This document shows positions 39,622-49,225 of a stretch of DNA of 64,000 nt, one piece after another. Made by a program: the position numbers and the translations under genes. The stretch covers positions 310,001-374,000 of the forward strand of contig NZ_SOAX01000002.1 of NCBI RefSeq assembly GCF_004364635.1. Reading direction: 5' to 3'. The number at the start of each line of letters is the position of its first letter. The first letter of the stretch is position 1. A model generated the notes under the pieces. It was given only the letters and a program-made list of their open reading frames with translations. It was not told the origin of the DNA and searched no databases. Origin of the DNA: Halospina denitrificans (GTDB lineage Bacteria > Pseudomonadota > Gammaproteobacteria > Pseudomonadales > Oleiphilaceae).

Positions 39622-40902
39622 TTGCCCCTTAAAACAGCGCCACAGAGCCGAACCCTGATAACAGGAATCGGTATTCGCGGCCGCCCGCTCAGGGCCCTGG
39701 TGGTTGGCTTACTCGCTCTTACCGCCACAGACGCGCTTGCCCTTTTCGGACGCGACCTACTGATGGAGCCCCTGCCTTTTCGCCAGCAGCGCGTCTTTGA
39801 AGGCCGCGAGCTGTTCTACAACGACGAGAGTTTCCTGCACCGGGCAAGTTTTGCCATGCCTGACCCACTCACCGCCAGTCCAGTGGCACCCGACCACATG
39901 GCCGGAACCGGCGGCAGCGCCCGCAGCACCGAGCTCTTTCTGGATATTGGCGTACAGGCGACAAGGGCGTTCACAGACCGTCTTGACTTCCAGTACCGAT
40001 TCCGCCGGACCGAGGACCTTGACGGTCGATTCGACCGCAACCTGGTCGGATTCGGCCTCCATCCCCACCGCCACTGGACCCTGCGGTTCATGGCGGACGT
40101 CACCGGAGACAAGTCGCGAACGGATCTGCAGCCCGAGATAAGCTGGGAACACCCGGATGGCCACTCGGCCCGCGCAACGCTTGTACTGACCGACGCCATG
40201 TTCAACGAAAAGCAGGACATTAACGCTTACCGCGAAGCACCCGTCACCTGGTTTTTCGCCGGCAAATGGCAACTCTCGTCCAACCACCAGCTACGGGGCT
40301 ACCTCGATGTAACCCCGGATACCGCACTGGAAGCAAGGGACCGTAACCGCCTGTTCCGCAACGAGTCCGCGCGGGCCGGTATTGCCTGGGACTGGGAAAC
40401 GGATGACGGAATCCGCTGGCGATGGCTTGTCGAGGGCAAGGCCATGGACCGCGAAGAGACCCCCCTGGACGGGGGCCCTCTGGATACCATGTCACGCCGA
40501 TTCTGGCGATCCAGGGTTGAGCTGACCCTTCCCGGCGACAACGATTCGCACTGGCGAGTGGGCACCCAGGCCCTCTCACTCCAGGAAACGGGCACCTTCA
40601 TTGGCAACAACCAACAACTCAGCGACCAGCAGGAAGCCATGGTATTCGCGGGAATCAGCCGAAAACTCAGCGCTGAATGGCAGTTCCGGCCCACGCTCTA
40701 TATCAGTGCAACCGAAGGCGAGTCGAAGCGTGCCTCAAACAGCACCCCTTCCAGCGAGGACGGGGTGAACGACAAGCTCACGCTACCGTTTGAATGGCAC
40801 CCCCGCGGGGCCAAGGGGGCCAGCCTCACCCTCAACCCCACGCTTCACCTTGCCAAGGGGGACTTTGGGGGCGGCAATCTGCAGGTCAGGATCCCGCTCT
40901 AG
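39622..40902 (+). CDS. Predicted outer-membrane beta-barrel protein, unknown function
   Basis: A 426-residue protein with a long positive N-region and signal peptide (ALVVGLLALTATDALA, cleaved near residue 40). The mature chain alternates polar and aromatic residues (RLDFQYRFRR, WTLRFMADVTG, HWRVGTQALSL) and ends NLQVRIPL, a hydrophobic C-terminal residue as in barrels. Start is TTG 39622 with GGGAGAG at 39611. No named family recognised. It resembles the orphan at 505-1584 in overall style but not clearly in sequence. It lies between mreB (divergent) and gatC. Confidence 0.65.
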   Translation: MPLKTAPQSRTLITGIGIRGRPLRALVVGLLALTATDALALFGRDLLMEPLPFRQQRVFEGRELFYNDESFLHRASFAMPDPLTASPVAPDHMAGTGGSARSTELFLDIGVQATRAFTDRLDFQYRFRRTEDLDGRFDRNLVGFGLHPHRHWTLRFMADVTGDKSRTDLQPEISWEHPDGHSARATLVLTDAMFNEKQDINAYREAPVTWFFAGKWQLSSNHQLRGYLDVTPDTALEARDRNRLFRNESARAGIAWDWETDDGIRWRWLVEGKAMDREETPLDGGPLDTMSRRFWRSRVELTLPGDNDSHWRVGTQALSLQETGTFIGNNQQLSDQQEAMVFAGISRKLSAEWQFRPTLYISATEGESKRASNSTPSSEDGVNDKLTLPFEWHPRGAKGASLTLNPTLHLAKGDFGGGNLQVRIPL

Positions 40903-40944
40903 TCTCATTTGTACAAACGGGGAAGCCACCAGCCGCGAGGATTT

Positions 40945-40952
40945 GCTATCAT
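40945..40952 (+). promoter_or_regulatory. Extended -10 promoter candidate for gatC
   Basis: TGCTATCAT at about 40944-40952 has the TGn extension and a good -10 hexamer, 28 nt before the gatC ATG. No -35 match at the right distance, so support rests on the extended -10. Confidence 0.3.
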
Positions 40953-40979
40953 CGCGACTCTCCAGAAGAGGGAAACGGC

Positions 40980-41267
40980 ATGAGCATTTCAAAAGAGCAG
41001 ATTGAACAGGTTGCCTACCTGGCCCGCATCCAGATCAGTGACGCGGAAAAATCCGCCCTGGAGTCCAAGCTCTCCAGCATCCTGGACATGGTGGACGAAC
41101 TCCAGGCCGCGGATACCGACGGCATCACGCCCATGGCGCACCCACTCGACGCCACTCAGCGCCTGCGGCCGGATGAAGTTACTGAGCCCAACGAGCGCGA
41201 GAAATTCCAGAAGCTGGCACCGGAAGCCGAAAACGGCCTCTACCTCGTGCCGCGCGTCGTCGAATAA
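40980..41267 (+). CDS. gatC: Asp/Glu-tRNA(Asn/Gln) amidotransferase subunit GatC
   Basis: A 95-residue linker subunit of GatCAB that stabilises GatA. It contains VAYLARIQISDAE at the N-terminus, LDMVDELQAADTDGITPMAHP and LRPDEVTEPNEREKFQKLAP (key part LRPDEV) as expected. The ATG at 40980 follows GAAGAGGGAAACG; earlier in-frame codons read through the previous gene and are rejected. Confidence 0.94.
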   Translation: MSISKEQIEQVAYLARIQISDAEKSALESKLSSILDMVDELQAADTDGITPMAHPLDATQRLRPDEVTEPNEREKFQKLAPEAENGLYLVPRVVE

Positions 41268-41303
41268 CGCCCAACTCCCTGAATTGCCGGAACCGGACTG
41301 ACC

Positions 41304-42758
41304 ATGCACACAAAAACGCTTTCCGAACTCTCCCGGATGCTCGACAGCGGCGAGACCTCCAGCGAGGAACTGACCCGCGAGACACTGGACCGGATCAAGG
41401 CCCAGGACAGCCGCTACAACAGCTTCATCACACTGGCCGAGGAACAGGCCATGGCCTCGGCCCGCCAGGCGGATGAACAGAGGGCCTCGGGTAAAGCCTC
41501 CGCGCTGACCGGTGTCCCCTTCGCCCACAAGGACATCTTCTGCACCCGCGACCTGCGCACCACCTGCGGCTCGCGGATGCTCGACAACTTCGTGCCGCCC
41601 TACAACTCAACGGTGGCTGAGAAGCTGGACGAAGCCGGTGCCGTCTGTGTCGGCAAGACCAACATGGACGAATTCGCCATGGGCTCGTCCAACGAAACCA
41701 GCTATTACGGCCCTGTCACCAACCCATGGGGCGACAAACTCGTCCCCGGCGGCTCCTCCGGCGGTTCCGCCGCCGCCGTGGCCGCCCGCCTTGTAGCCGG
41801 CGCCACCGCCACGGACACCGGCGGCTCCATCCGCCAGCCCGCGGCCCTGTGCGGCCTAACCGGCCTCAAGCCCACCTATGGCCGCATCTCGCGCTACGGC
41901 ATGATCGCCTTCGCCTCCAGCCTGGACCAGGCCGGAACCCTGACCCGCACCGCCGAAGACAGCGCCCTGATGCTCAACGCCATGGCGGGCTTCGACCCCA
42001 GGGACTCCACCTGCATGGACCGCGCCGTCCCCGACTACACCGAGGGGCTCAACAACGACATCAAGGGCCTGCGCATCGGCCTGCCCACCGAGTTCTTCTC
42101 CGACGACCTGGACCCGGTCATGGCGCAACAGGTGCGCGAAGCGATACGCGAATACGAAAGACTCGGCGCCACCGTTACCGAGATCAGCCTGCCGCACTCG
42201 CATCTGGCGGTCCCGGCCTACTACGTCATCGCTCCCGCCGAGTGCTCGGCCAACCTGTCACGCTTCGACGGCGTGCGCTATGGCCACCGCTGCGAAAACC
42301 CGCAGGACCTCAACGACCTCTACCTGCGCTCACGCTCCGAAGGCTTCGGCGAAGAAGTCAAACGCCGCATCCTCGTCGGCACCTACGCCCTGTCCGCCGG
42401 CTTCTTCGACGCCTACTACCTCAAGGCCCAGAAAGTCCGCCGCCTGATCCAGCAGGACTTCATCCAGGCCTTCGAGAAGGTCGACGTCATCATGGGCCCA
42501 ACGTCGCCCTCACCGGCCTTCGCCCAGGGCGACAAGACCGACGACCCAGTCAACATGTACCTGGAAGACGTCTTCACGATCTCAACCAACCTGGCCGGCC
42601 TCCCGGCCATGTCGATCCCCGGTGGCATGGTCAACAACCTGCCCATCGGCCTGCAGATCATCGGCAACTATTTCGACGAAGGCCGCCTGTTGAATGCGGC
42701 GCACCAGTTCCAGAAAGTCACGGACTGGCACGAGAAGGCGCCCGAGGGGGCTGTTTGA
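41304..42758 (+). CDS. gatA: Asp/Glu-tRNA(Asn/Gln) amidotransferase subunit GatA
   Basis: The 484-residue amidase that makes ammonia from glutamine for transamidation of mischarged tRNA. Catalytic Ser-cisSer-Lys triad: Lys in [12 protein letters not shown] (about residue 77) and serines in [16 protein letters not shown] and [11 protein letters not shown]. Full length. Synonymous sites in the second half favour C (and often A) strongly. The mRNA then crosses repeat element A before gatB. Confidence 0.96.
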   Translation: MHTKTLSELSRMLDSGETSSEELTRETLDRIKAQDSRYNSFITLAEEQAMASARQADEQRASGKASALTGVPFAHKDIFCTRDLRTTCGSRMLDNFVPPYNSTVAEKLDEAGAVCVGKTNMDEFAMGSSNETSYYGPVTNPWGDKLVPGGSSGGSAAAVAARLVAGATATDTGGSIRQPAALCGLTGLKPTYGRISRYGMIAFASSLDQAGTLTRTAEDSALMLNAMAGFDPRDSTCMDRAVPDYTEGLNNDIKGLRIGLPTEFFSDDLDPVMAQQVREAIREYERLGATVTEISLPHSHLAVPAYYVIAPAECSANLSRFDGVRYGHRCENPQDLNDLYLRSRSEGFGEEVKRRILVGTYALSAGFFDAYYLKAQKVRRLIQQDFIQAFEKVDVIMGPTSPSPAFAQGDKTDDPVNMYLEDVFTISTNLAGLPAMSIPGGMVNNLPIGLQIIGNYFDEGRLLNAAHQFQKVTDWHEKAPEGAV

Positions 42759-42794
42759 GGGAAGTTGTTTAGCGGAAGCTTACTCGTAGATTGA

Positions 42795-42906
42795 GGCGGC
42801 GGGCGGGTGTGGCTTTGCGGGAAGCTCTTTCGCCATGGATGGCGAAAGCGCAGCGTCCAGGGATGGATTCATAGCGATTCCCGCAAAGCCACACCCGCCC
42901 GCCGCC
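42795..42906 (+). repeat. Variable-arm Y-shaped repeat element, copy A
   Basis: Arms 42795-42823 and 42878-42906 are perfect 29-nt inverted repeats. The 54-nt core (42824-42877) holds hairpin 1, CTTTCGCCAT/ATGGCGAAAG (42827-42836, 42839-42848, loop GG), and hairpin 2, TCCA/TGGA (42856-42859, 42864-42867, loop GGGA). It sits in the 201-nt gatA-gatB gap. The 64 nt 42819-42882 are identical to 44461-44524 of copy B, while the outer arms differ. Confidence 0.95.
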
Positions 42907-42959
42907 CGGCACCAACCCAGACGGCATAACAAGATTTGATAAGGCAGGAGCACTGCACC

Positions 42960-44411
42960 ATGCAATGGGAAACCGTTATCGGCCTGGAAGTCCACGTCCA
43001 GCTCGCCACCCAATCAAAGATCTTCTCCGGCGCCAGCACCAACTACGGCGCCGAACCCAACACCCAGGCCTGCGCCATCGACCTGGCCATGCCCGGCATG
43101 CTCCCAGTGCTCAATGAAGGCGCCGTCCGCATGGCCGTCAAATTCGGCCTCGCCGTCAACGCGGACATCGCCCACCGCTCCGTCTTCGACCGCAAGAACT
43201 ACTTCTACGCCGACCTTCCCAAGGGCTACCAGATCAGCCAGATGTACTACCCCATCGTCGGCAGGGGCGAAGTCAGCATCAACCTGCCCGACAACAGCAC
43301 CCGCCCCGTCGGCATCCACCATGCCCACATGGAAGAAGACGCCGGCAAGTCCCTGCACGAGGACTTCCACGGCCAGACCGGCATCGACCTCAACCGCGCC
43401 GGCACCCCGCTGCTTGAAATCGTCTCCGAACCCGACATGCGCTCCGCCGAACAGGCCGCCGCCTATTTGCGCAAGATCCACTCCATCGTCACCTACCTCG
43501 GCATCTCCGACGGCGACATGTCCCAGGGCTCCATGCGCTGCGACTGCAACGTCTCCGTGCGTCCGGTCGGACAGGAAGAGTTCGGCACACGCACCGAAAT
43601 CAAAAACGTCAACTCCTTCCGCTTCGTGGAAAAAGCCATCAACACCGAAGCCGAACGCCAGATCGAACTGATCGAGGACGGCGGCACTGTGGAGCAGGAA
43701 ACCCGCCTCTACGACGCGGACCGCAACGAAACCCGCTCCATGCGGACCAAGGAATTCGCCAACGACTACCGCTACTTCCCCGATCCCGACCTGCTCCCGG
43801 TCGAGATCGACGACGACTACATCAACGACGTCCGCGGCGAACTCCCGGAACTGCCGGACGAAAAACAGGCCCGCTTCACCCGCGACTACGGCCTGTCAGA
43901 AGCCGACGCCGCGCCCCTCGTCCAGAACCAGGCCCAGGCCGACTACTTCGAAACCGTCGCAAAAGCCTCCGGCGATCCTCGCCAGGCCGCCAACTGGATC
44001 ATGGGCGAACTGGCCCGGCTGATGAACCAGAACGACATAACCATCGACCAGTGCCCCGTCTCCGCCGAATCCCTGGCCACACTGATGGGCCGCATCCAGG
44101 ACGGCACCATCTCCACCAAGATCGCCAAACAGGTCTTCGAAGCCCTCTGGAACGGCGAAGGCACCACCGACGAAATCATCGAGAACCAGGGCCTGAAACA
44201 GGTCTCCGACAGCGGCGAAATCGAAAGCCTCGTCGACCAGGTCCTGTCCGAAAACCCGGAAATGGTCGAAGACTACCTGGGCGAGGAAGTCGCCAAGAAA
44301 CAGAAAAAGAAATTCAACGCCCTCGTCGGCCAGGTCATGAAAGCCTCCCAGGGCAAGGCCAACCCGGCCCAGGTCAACGACATCCTGCAGAGCAAGCTGT
44401 CAAAAAACTGA
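42960..44411 (+). CDS. gatB: Asp/Glu-tRNA(Asn/Gln) amidotransferase subunit GatB
   Basis: The 483-residue tRNA-binding and kinase-like subunit of GatCAB. It opens [15 protein letters not shown], and has [46 protein letters not shown] and [15 protein letters not shown] (metal and ATP sites), with a C-terminal YqeY-type tail domain. ATG 42960 follows AGGAG by 9 nt. Codon use is extremely C- and A-ending. It is flanked on both sides by nearly identical repeat elements A and B. Confidence 0.96.
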   Translation: MQWETVIGLEVHVQLATQSKIFSGASTNYGAEPNTQACAIDLAMPGMLPVLNEGAVRMAVKFGLAVNADIAHRSVFDRKNYFYADLPKGYQISQMYYPIVGRGEVSINLPDNSTRPVGIHHAHMEEDAGKSLHEDFHGQTGIDLNRAGTPLLEIVSEPDMRSAEQAAAYLRKIHSIVTYLGISDGDMSQGSMRCDCNVSVRPVGQEEFGTRTEIKNVNSFRFVEKAINTEAERQIELIEDGGTVEQETRLYDADRNETRSMRTKEFANDYRYFPDPDLLPVEIDDDYINDVRGELPELPDEKQARFTRDYGLSEADAAPLVQNQAQADYFETVAKASGDPRQAANWIMGELARLMNQNDITIDQCPVSAESLATLMGRIQDGTISTKIAKQVFEALWNGEGTTDEIIENQGLKQVSDSGEIESLVDQVLSENPEMVEDYLGEEVAKKQKKKFNALVGQVMKASQGKANPAQVNDILQSKLSKN

Positions 44412-44438
44412 GACGGCGCCGACTCGATGTCAGATCAA

Positions 44439-44546
44439 GGGGGTAGAGGGGGCCTTTATCGGGAAGCTCTTTCGCCATGGATGGCGAAAGCGCAGCGTCC
44501 AGGGATGGATTCATAGCGATTCCCGATAAAGGCCCCCTCTACCCCC
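44439..44546 (+). repeat. Variable-arm Y-shaped repeat element, copy B
   Basis: Arms 44439-44465 and 44520-44546 are perfect 27-nt inverted repeats; the 54-nt core (44466-44519) is identical to copy A. The outer 22 nt of the arms differ from copy A yet match each other. It begins 27 nt after the gatB stop, so it could end or stabilise the gat transcript. Confidence 0.95.
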
Positions 44547-44650
44547 GATGCCCAATAGTTCACAGTCTACAACCCCCACCCCACCGAACATTTGTTTATT
44601 TAATGGTCAGGGTCTACGCTGGTGGAAAATTGCGTCACCCGAGGTTGCCG

Positions 44651-45070
44651 ATGAACTCAAACAATACCAAGTCGGGCCAAACAAGCCGCCCAAACCTCCG
44701 ATACCACCACCGCATCCCTGTCGACCTGGAACTGCACCTGGAAGTCAACGGGGAAAAACTCCCCCCCTGCCGCGTCGGCAACCTCTCACGATCCGGCATC
44801 ATGGTCCCCTGCTCCCAGGAAATCCTTGACCAGATCGCTCCCAACCAGGAGTCCGTAGCACCCCACATGGCGATCCCCGTCCGCGCCCAATTTGAAATTC
44901 CAATGGGGGATAACGGCAGCGCCTGGGTCGACTGTGGGTGCGACGTCGTCACCGTCCGGCGGGTTGCCCGGGACTGCTTCCATGTCGGAATGTCCTTCAC
45001 CAGCTTCGAAGACGAAGGCGAAACCCTCGTCGACCGCTACATCAACGAGCAGCTTGCGACCGGCGCCTGA
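44651..45070 (+). CDS. PilZ domain-containing protein
   Basis: A 139-residue protein with a single PilZ domain. The c-di-GMP-binding motifs are RYHHRIPVDL (RxxxR) near residue 17 and NLSRSGI (D/NxSxxG) near residue 47. No other domain or membrane segment is seen, so it is probably a free cytoplasmic c-di-GMP receptor. ATG 44651 with GAGG 8 nt upstream begins just before the domain; the open frame further upstream crosses repeat B and is not likely coding. Confidence 0.85.
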   Translation: MNSNNTKSGQTSRPNLRYHHRIPVDLELHLEVNGEKLPPCRVGNLSRSGIMVPCSQEILDQIAPNQESVAPHMAIPVRAQFEIPMGDNGSAWVDCGCDVVTVRRVARDCFHVGMSFTSFEDEGETLVDRYINEQLATGA

Positions 45071-45106
45071 CGCCCAAACTGTCACTTCTTAACGCGCGCT
45101 GTTATC

Positions 45107-45115
45107 TGATATAAT
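45107..45115 (+). promoter_or_regulatory. Extended -10 promoter for cysD-cysN
   Basis: TGATATAAT (45107-45115) combines a perfect TATAAT with the TGn extension. A weak -35 (TTCTTA, 45087-45092) is 17 nt upstream. The predicted leader is about 60 nt. Confidence 0.55.
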
Positions 45116-45129
45116 CCGCCCTTCGTTTA

Positions 45130-45148
45130 GACCCTGCATTCCAGGGTC
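45130..45148 (+). promoter_or_regulatory. Leader hairpin upstream of cysD
   Basis: GACCCTG (45130-45136) and CAGGGTC (45142-45148) form a 7-bp stem with a CATTC loop in the cysD 5' leader, 35 nt before the ATG. No T run follows. May be a stabilising or regulatory leader structure. Confidence 0.4.
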
Positions 45149-45183
45149 ACCTCCATTCCGAGTCAACTGCGGTACAGAGCGCG

Positions 45184-46092
45184 ATGACCCAATACAATCT
45201 CACGCACCTCAAACAGCTCGAAGCCGAGAGCATCCACATCCTCCGGGAAGTCGCTGCGGAATTCGACAACCCCGTGATGCTCTACTCCATCGGCAAGGAT
45301 TCCTCGGTGATGCTGCACCTGGCCCGCAAAGCCTTCTGGCCGGGCAAGATCCCCTTTCCCATGCTCCACGTGGACACCACCTGGAAGTTCAGGGAAATGG
45401 TTGAGTTCCGGGACCGGATGGCCGAGAAGTACGACCTTGACCTGATCGTCCACATCAACGAAGAGGGCGTGAAACAGGGCATCGGACCCTTTACCCATGG
45501 CAGCGCCAAGCATACCGACGTCATGAAGACGCAGTCCCTGAAACAGGCGCTGAACAAGTACAAGTTCGACGCGGCCTTCGGTGGCGCGCGCCGGGACGAG
45601 GAGAAATCCCGGGCCAAGGAACGGGTCTACTCGTTCCGCGACGAGAATCACCGCTGGGACCCCAAGAACCAGCGCCCCGAGCTCTGGAACATCTACAACG
45701 GCCAGATCAACAAGGGTGAGAGCATCCGGGTTTTTCCGCTCTCGAACTGGACCGAGCTTGACGTGTGGCAGTACATCCACCTCGAAAACATCGAGATTGT
45801 GCCGCTGTACTTTTCCAAAAAGCGTCCCGTGGTCGAGCGCGACGGCACCCTCATTATGGTCGACGACGACCGGATGCCCCTGGAGCCCGGGGAAGAGCCC
45901 ATGATGAAATCCGTACGCTTCCGCACCCTGGGCTGCTACCCGCTGACAGGCGCGGTGGAGTCGGAAGCCGATACGCTTCCCGAGATCATCCAGGAAATGC
46001 TGCTCACCCGCAGCTCGGAACGCCAGGGCCGGGTCATTGACCATGACAGCGCCGGCTCCATGGAAAAGAAAAAGCAGGAAGGTTACTTCTAA
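45184..46092 (+). CDS. cysD: Sulfate adenylyltransferase subunit 2 (CysD)
   Basis: The 302-residue ATP sulfurylase small subunit forming APS from sulfate and ATP. PP-loop [17 protein letters not shown] near residue 36, then the family segments [31 protein letters not shown] and [11 protein letters not shown]. Full length (E. coli 302). cysN follows 37 nt downstream. Confidence 0.96.
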   Translation: MTQYNLTHLKQLEAESIHILREVAAEFDNPVMLYSIGKDSSVMLHLARKAFWPGKIPFPMLHVDTTWKFREMVEFRDRMAEKYDLDLIVHINEEGVKQGIGPFTHGSAKHTDVMKTQSLKQALNKYKFDAAFGGARRDEEKSRAKERVYSFRDENHRWDPKNQRPELWNIYNGQINKGESIRVFPLSNWTELDVWQYIHLENIEIVPLYFSKKRPVVERDGTLIMVDDDRMPLEPGEEPMMKSVRFRTLGCYPLTGAVESEADTLPEIIQEMLLTRSSERQGRVIDHDSAGSMEKKKQEGYF

Positions 46093-46129
46093 AGCACCCT
46101 TCCATACCCGGTTTTCGGAGACAGAATCA

Positions 46130-47794
46130 ATGTCACATCAGTCAGACCTGATCGGCACCGACATCAATGCCTATCTCAAGCAGCACGAGCAGAAGCAGCT
46201 TCTGCGCCTGCTGACCTGCGGCAGTGTGGACGATGGCAAAAGCACCCTGCTCGGCCGCCTGCTGCATGACACCAGCATGATCTACGAAGACCAGCTGGCA
46301 GCACTGGAATCCGACAGCGCCAAGATGGGCACCACGGGCGAGAAACTCGACCTGGCCCTGCTGGTTGACGGCCTCCAGGCCGAGCGCGAACAGGGCATCA
46401 CCATCGACGTGGCCTATCGCTACTTCTCCACGGCCAAGCGCAAGTTCATTGTCGCCGACACCCCTGGCCACGAACAGTACACGCGCAACATGGTCACGGG
46501 GGCATCCACCTCACAGCTGGCGATCATCCTGATCGACGCCCGCCACGGCGTTCTCACGCAGACCAAGCGTCACTCCTTCCTGGCGTCGCTGCTCGGCGTC
46601 CAGCACGTGATCGTTGCCATCAACAAGATGGACCTGGTGGAGTACAGCGAGGAGCGCTACAACGAAATCCGTGAAGAGTACCAGCACTTCTGCGGCGACC
46701 TGGGTCTGAACGACGTCCGGTTCGTACCGCTGTCCGCCCTCGAAGGGGACAATGTGGTCTACCCCAGCGAGAACATGCCCTGGTACGACGGCTTGCCACT
46801 GATGCAGGTGCTGGAAGATGTCCCGATCGCCCAGGACAAGGATTTCGATCACTTCCGCTTCCCGGTGCAGTACGTCAACCGCCCCAACCTCGATTTCCGG
46901 GGCTTCTGCGGCACCATCGCCTCGGGCGTGATTCACCGCAACGATGAAGTGGTGGCGCTGCCCTCGGGCCGCTCCAGCCGGGTCGAGGACATCGTGACCT
47001 TCGACGGCAACCTGGAAGAAGCCCACATTGACCAGCCCGTCACCCTGACGCTGAAGGACGAGATCGACATCAGCCGGGGCGACATGCTGGTGCGTTCCGA
47101 CGACCTGCCCGAAGTTGCCACCGCGTTCAATGCCAACGTGGTCTGGATGATTGACGAGCCACTGAAACCGGGCCGCCTCTACGACATCAAGCAGGGACCG
47201 CGCTACAGCTCCGGCTCCGTGCGCAAGGTTCACTACCAGACGGACGTGAACACTCTGGACCAGAAAGACGCGGAGGAGCTCGGGCTGAACGAAATCGGAC
47301 TCTGCGAGTTCGCCGTCAGTCACCCGCTGGCGTTCGACCCCTATCCGAGCTGTGGCTCCACCGGTGCCTTCATCATCATCGACCGGCTGACCAACATCAC
47401 CATTGGTGCCGGCATGATCAAGGGAAGCGCCAAGAGCGACGAAGGTCTTCTGACGCCGGTTTCCGAAGAGGAATGGCAGCGGCGCCTGGACCAGAAGGCC
47501 CTGATCATCAACTGCGGCGGCGACGCCGACAGCACCCTGGCAACCGCACTCCAGCGCAGCCTCTTCGATGTTGGCAAGACCGCGATTGTGCTGGACAAGG
47601 CGAACACGGACTCCGATGAAGAGCGTGGTCGCATTGGGGACATGCTGCGCAACCAGGGTATGATCGCCATCTGCACCGGCGTAAGCGGCACGCCCTCGGA
47701 TTACAACATCAGCGCGTCCGACCAGGCCGGAGTCAGCAAGGCCACGCAGGATCTGATCCATACCCTGCGCCGGGAACGGCAGCTGCAGTCCTGA
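46130..47794 (+). CDS. cysN: Sulfate adenylyltransferase subunit 1 (CysN) with degenerate APS-kinase-like tail
   Basis: The GTPase subunit of ATP sulfurylase. G1 is [16 protein letters not shown]3 is [13 protein letters not shown]4 is NKMD; EF-Tu-like barrels follow to about residue 450. The 554-residue length is intermediate between CysN (about 475) and CysNC fusions (about 630). The last 103 residues look like a decayed CysC domain: [20 protein letters not shown] aligns with the P-loop of APS kinase but lacks its Lys, and [14 protein letters not shown] replaces the LDGDNVR motif. A separate CysC is expected elsewhere. ATG 46130 begins the conserved N-terminus. Confidence 0.93.
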   Translation: MSHQSDLIGTDINAYLKQHEQKQLLRLLTCGSVDDGKSTLLGRLLHDTSMIYEDQLAALESDSAKMGTTGEKLDLALLVDGLQAEREQGITIDVAYRYFSTAKRKFIVADTPGHEQYTRNMVTGASTSQLAIILIDARHGVLTQTKRHSFLASLLGVQHVIVAINKMDLVEYSEERYNEIREEYQHFCGDLGLNDVRFVPLSALEGDNVVYPSENMPWYDGLPLMQVLEDVPIAQDKDFDHFRFPVQYVNRPNLDFRGFCGTIASGVIHRNDEVVALPSGRSSRVEDIVTFDGNLEEAHIDQPVTLTLKDEIDISRGDMLVRSDDLPEVATAFNANVVWMIDEPLKPGRLYDIKQGPRYSSGSVRKVHYQTDVNTLDQKDAEELGLNEIGLCEFAVSHPLAFDPYPSCGSTGAFIIIDRLTNITIGAGMIKGSAKSDEGLLTPVSEEEWQRRLDQKALIINCGGDADSTLATALQRSLFDVGKTAIVLDKANTDSDEERGRIGDMLRNQGMIAICTGVSGTPSDYNISASDQAGVSKATQDLIHTLRRERQLQS

Positions 47795-47797
47795 TCC

Positions 47798-48811
47798 ATG
47801 GCGATCCAACAGCTGCGCCTGCTTCAGGCTACGGATCACGGAGGCGGACAGTCCGTTAAGACCCGGGCCGGCGAGGTTCTGGCGGACCCCGGGGGCGACT
47901 ACGAAGCCCTCCACCGCCAGTTGAAGCAACGCTTCAACGCCCGCCCGGGCAAGGAATACGGCCGCTTCTCGGAAGACATCGGCAGCCACCCATTCCAGGG
48001 CTGGCTCGCCGACTACCTTGATGGCCGCCAGGATTTCCAGGCCTTCTCGGACCGCGTCCTCTCACAGTGGCAGGACGAGATCGGCCGTGCCGAAGCGGAG
48101 ATCGACAGCCCCCTGGTTCTGGTCCACGAGTCCCTGGCCGACGGCGAGGTCATCTACCTCTTTGCCCTGGAGATGGACCCCATCTTCCAGCTCGATTCCG
48201 CCCTGGAACTCCACCCGGCCCACAGCATCAGCCTGACCCGCCTCAACCTCGCGGCCCGCATCGAGATCCATGACTGGCGCGGCGACCACGGCTCCGCCAA
48301 CTACCTGACCCTGCTCCAGGGGCGCGGTACCGGCGAGCGCGGGCGCTGTTTTGCACGTCTCGTCGGGTTCCAGCGCGAGGTGGATGTGGGCCAGGAGACG
48401 CGGACTTTCCTGGAGGCGGTGGAATCCTACGCCAGCCAGTCTGAGCCGGAAGAGGCCCAGAAGGTCCGCAACCGGGCCTATGAGTTCTGCAATGAGCAGG
48501 AGGCGTTGGGGGAACCGGTGCCTCTGTCGGCATTGTCCGGGTATATTGATGATACGGAGCCGGAGCGCTTCGCCAATCATGTGGCCCAGGAGCAGGCGCT
48601 GCCGCCGGACAGTGTGCTGCATCCGGATCGGCGGAAACTGCGGAAGCTGGTACGGATTTCCGGCAAGGGGAACGGCCTGAGCCTGTCTTTCTCTTCCGAC
48701 CTCGTGAATCAGGCGGTTCATTACGACCGTGATCGGGATGCACTGGTGATTACCCAAGTGCCCCGTAGCCTGAAAGAACAACTGCAGAGCTATCTGGACC
48801 AGGGTGAATAA
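47798..48811 (+). CDS. Nucleoid-associated protein (YejK/NdpA family)
   Basis: A 337-residue protein of the 37-kDa nucleoid-associated family. Diagnostic parts are FSEDIGSHPFQGWLADYL-like N-terminal segments, LNLAARIEIHDWRG, YLTLLQGRGTGERGRCFARLVGF (key part RGTGERGRCFARLVG) and the C-terminal ISGKGNGLSLSFSSDLV. YejK binds double-stranded DNA and associates with topoisomerase IV. Starts 3 nt after cysN. Base use changes within the gene: the first part is C-rich on the coding strand, the region after about 48,350 is G-rich. Confidence 0.88.
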   Translation: MAIQQLRLLQATDHGGGQSVKTRAGEVLADPGGDYEALHRQLKQRFNARPGKEYGRFSEDIGSHPFQGWLADYLDGRQDFQAFSDRVLSQWQDEIGRAEAEIDSPLVLVHESLADGEVIYLFALEMDPIFQLDSALELHPAHSISLTRLNLAARIEIHDWRGDHGSANYLTLLQGRGTGERGRCFARLVGFQREVDVGQETRTFLEAVESYASQSEPEEAQKVRNRAYEFCNEQEALGEPVPLSALSGYIDDTEPERFANHVAQEQALPPDSVLHPDRRKLRKLVRISGKGNGLSLSFSSDLVNQAVHYDRDRDALVITQVPRSLKEQLQSYLDQGE

Positions 48812-48868
48812 GGTCCACTTTTGAGCGTGGCTTGAAAGTGCTTGCCCCAGCTTGAGGGTTGGTGCCGG

Positions 48869-49055
48869 CATCACGGCGGGGGATCGCTTTCAGGGACCGC
48901 TGTGAACCCTTTTTAGCTACGCTGTCCTGCTCCGCTAAAAAGTCCAGGGCTTACGTCCTGTAAGCCCGTTTGCGCTCAATCGCGCAAACCCCTGGGCGCT
49001 GGCGCTTCGTCATCCTGACGAAGAGCCTCCCTGAAAGCGATCCCCCGCCGCGATG
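48869..49055 (-). repeat. Variable-arm Y-shaped repeat element, copy C (expanded core)
   Basis: Arms 48869-48896 and 49028-49055 are 28-nt inverted repeats with a single mismatch, which would be a G-U wobble in RNA from the - strand. The core reads on the - strand and keeps both ends of the family (hairpin 1 CTTCGTCA/TGACGAAG, and the GTTCACAGCGG end). Hairpin 2 is replaced by about 80 extra nt containing three more hairpins: 9-bp CTTTTTAGC/GCTAAAAAG, 8-bp GGGCTTAC/GTAAGCCC and 7-bp GTTTGCG/CGCAAAC. Confidence 0.93.
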
Positions 49056-49114
49056 CTCGTGGTCATTTCGAAACGCTAGCCGAATCCTTTTAAGCGAATA
49101 GCACTCAACTAAGA

Positions 49115-49225
49115 GTGTTGGGGTGTGGTGGTCTTTTCGAGGAGGCTCGATGACAGGATGTCATCGCGCCAGCGCCCAGGGATGGGTTCACAGCGGTCCT
49201 CGAAAAGACCACCACACCCCAACAC
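49115..49225 (+). repeat. Variable-arm Y-shaped repeat element, copy D
   Basis: Arms 49115-49143 and 49197-49225 are perfect 29-nt inverted repeats with sequence unlike those of the other copies. The 53-nt core (49144-49196) has hairpin 1 CGATGACA/TGTCATCG (loop GGA) and hairpin 2 CCCA/TGGG (loop GGGA). Both stems differ from copy A by paired changes. Lies 133 nt upstream of miaB. Confidence 0.95.

Noticed and set aside
41726-42772. 348-residue Arg/Pro/His-rich frame inside gatA
   Set aside because: Composition of a frame-shifted C-rich gene; gatA motifs are intact in the other frame.
44477-44650. Extension of the PilZ gene upstream through repeat B
   Set aside because: Open by chance across the repeat; no domain and no Shine-Dalgarno at the early ATG.
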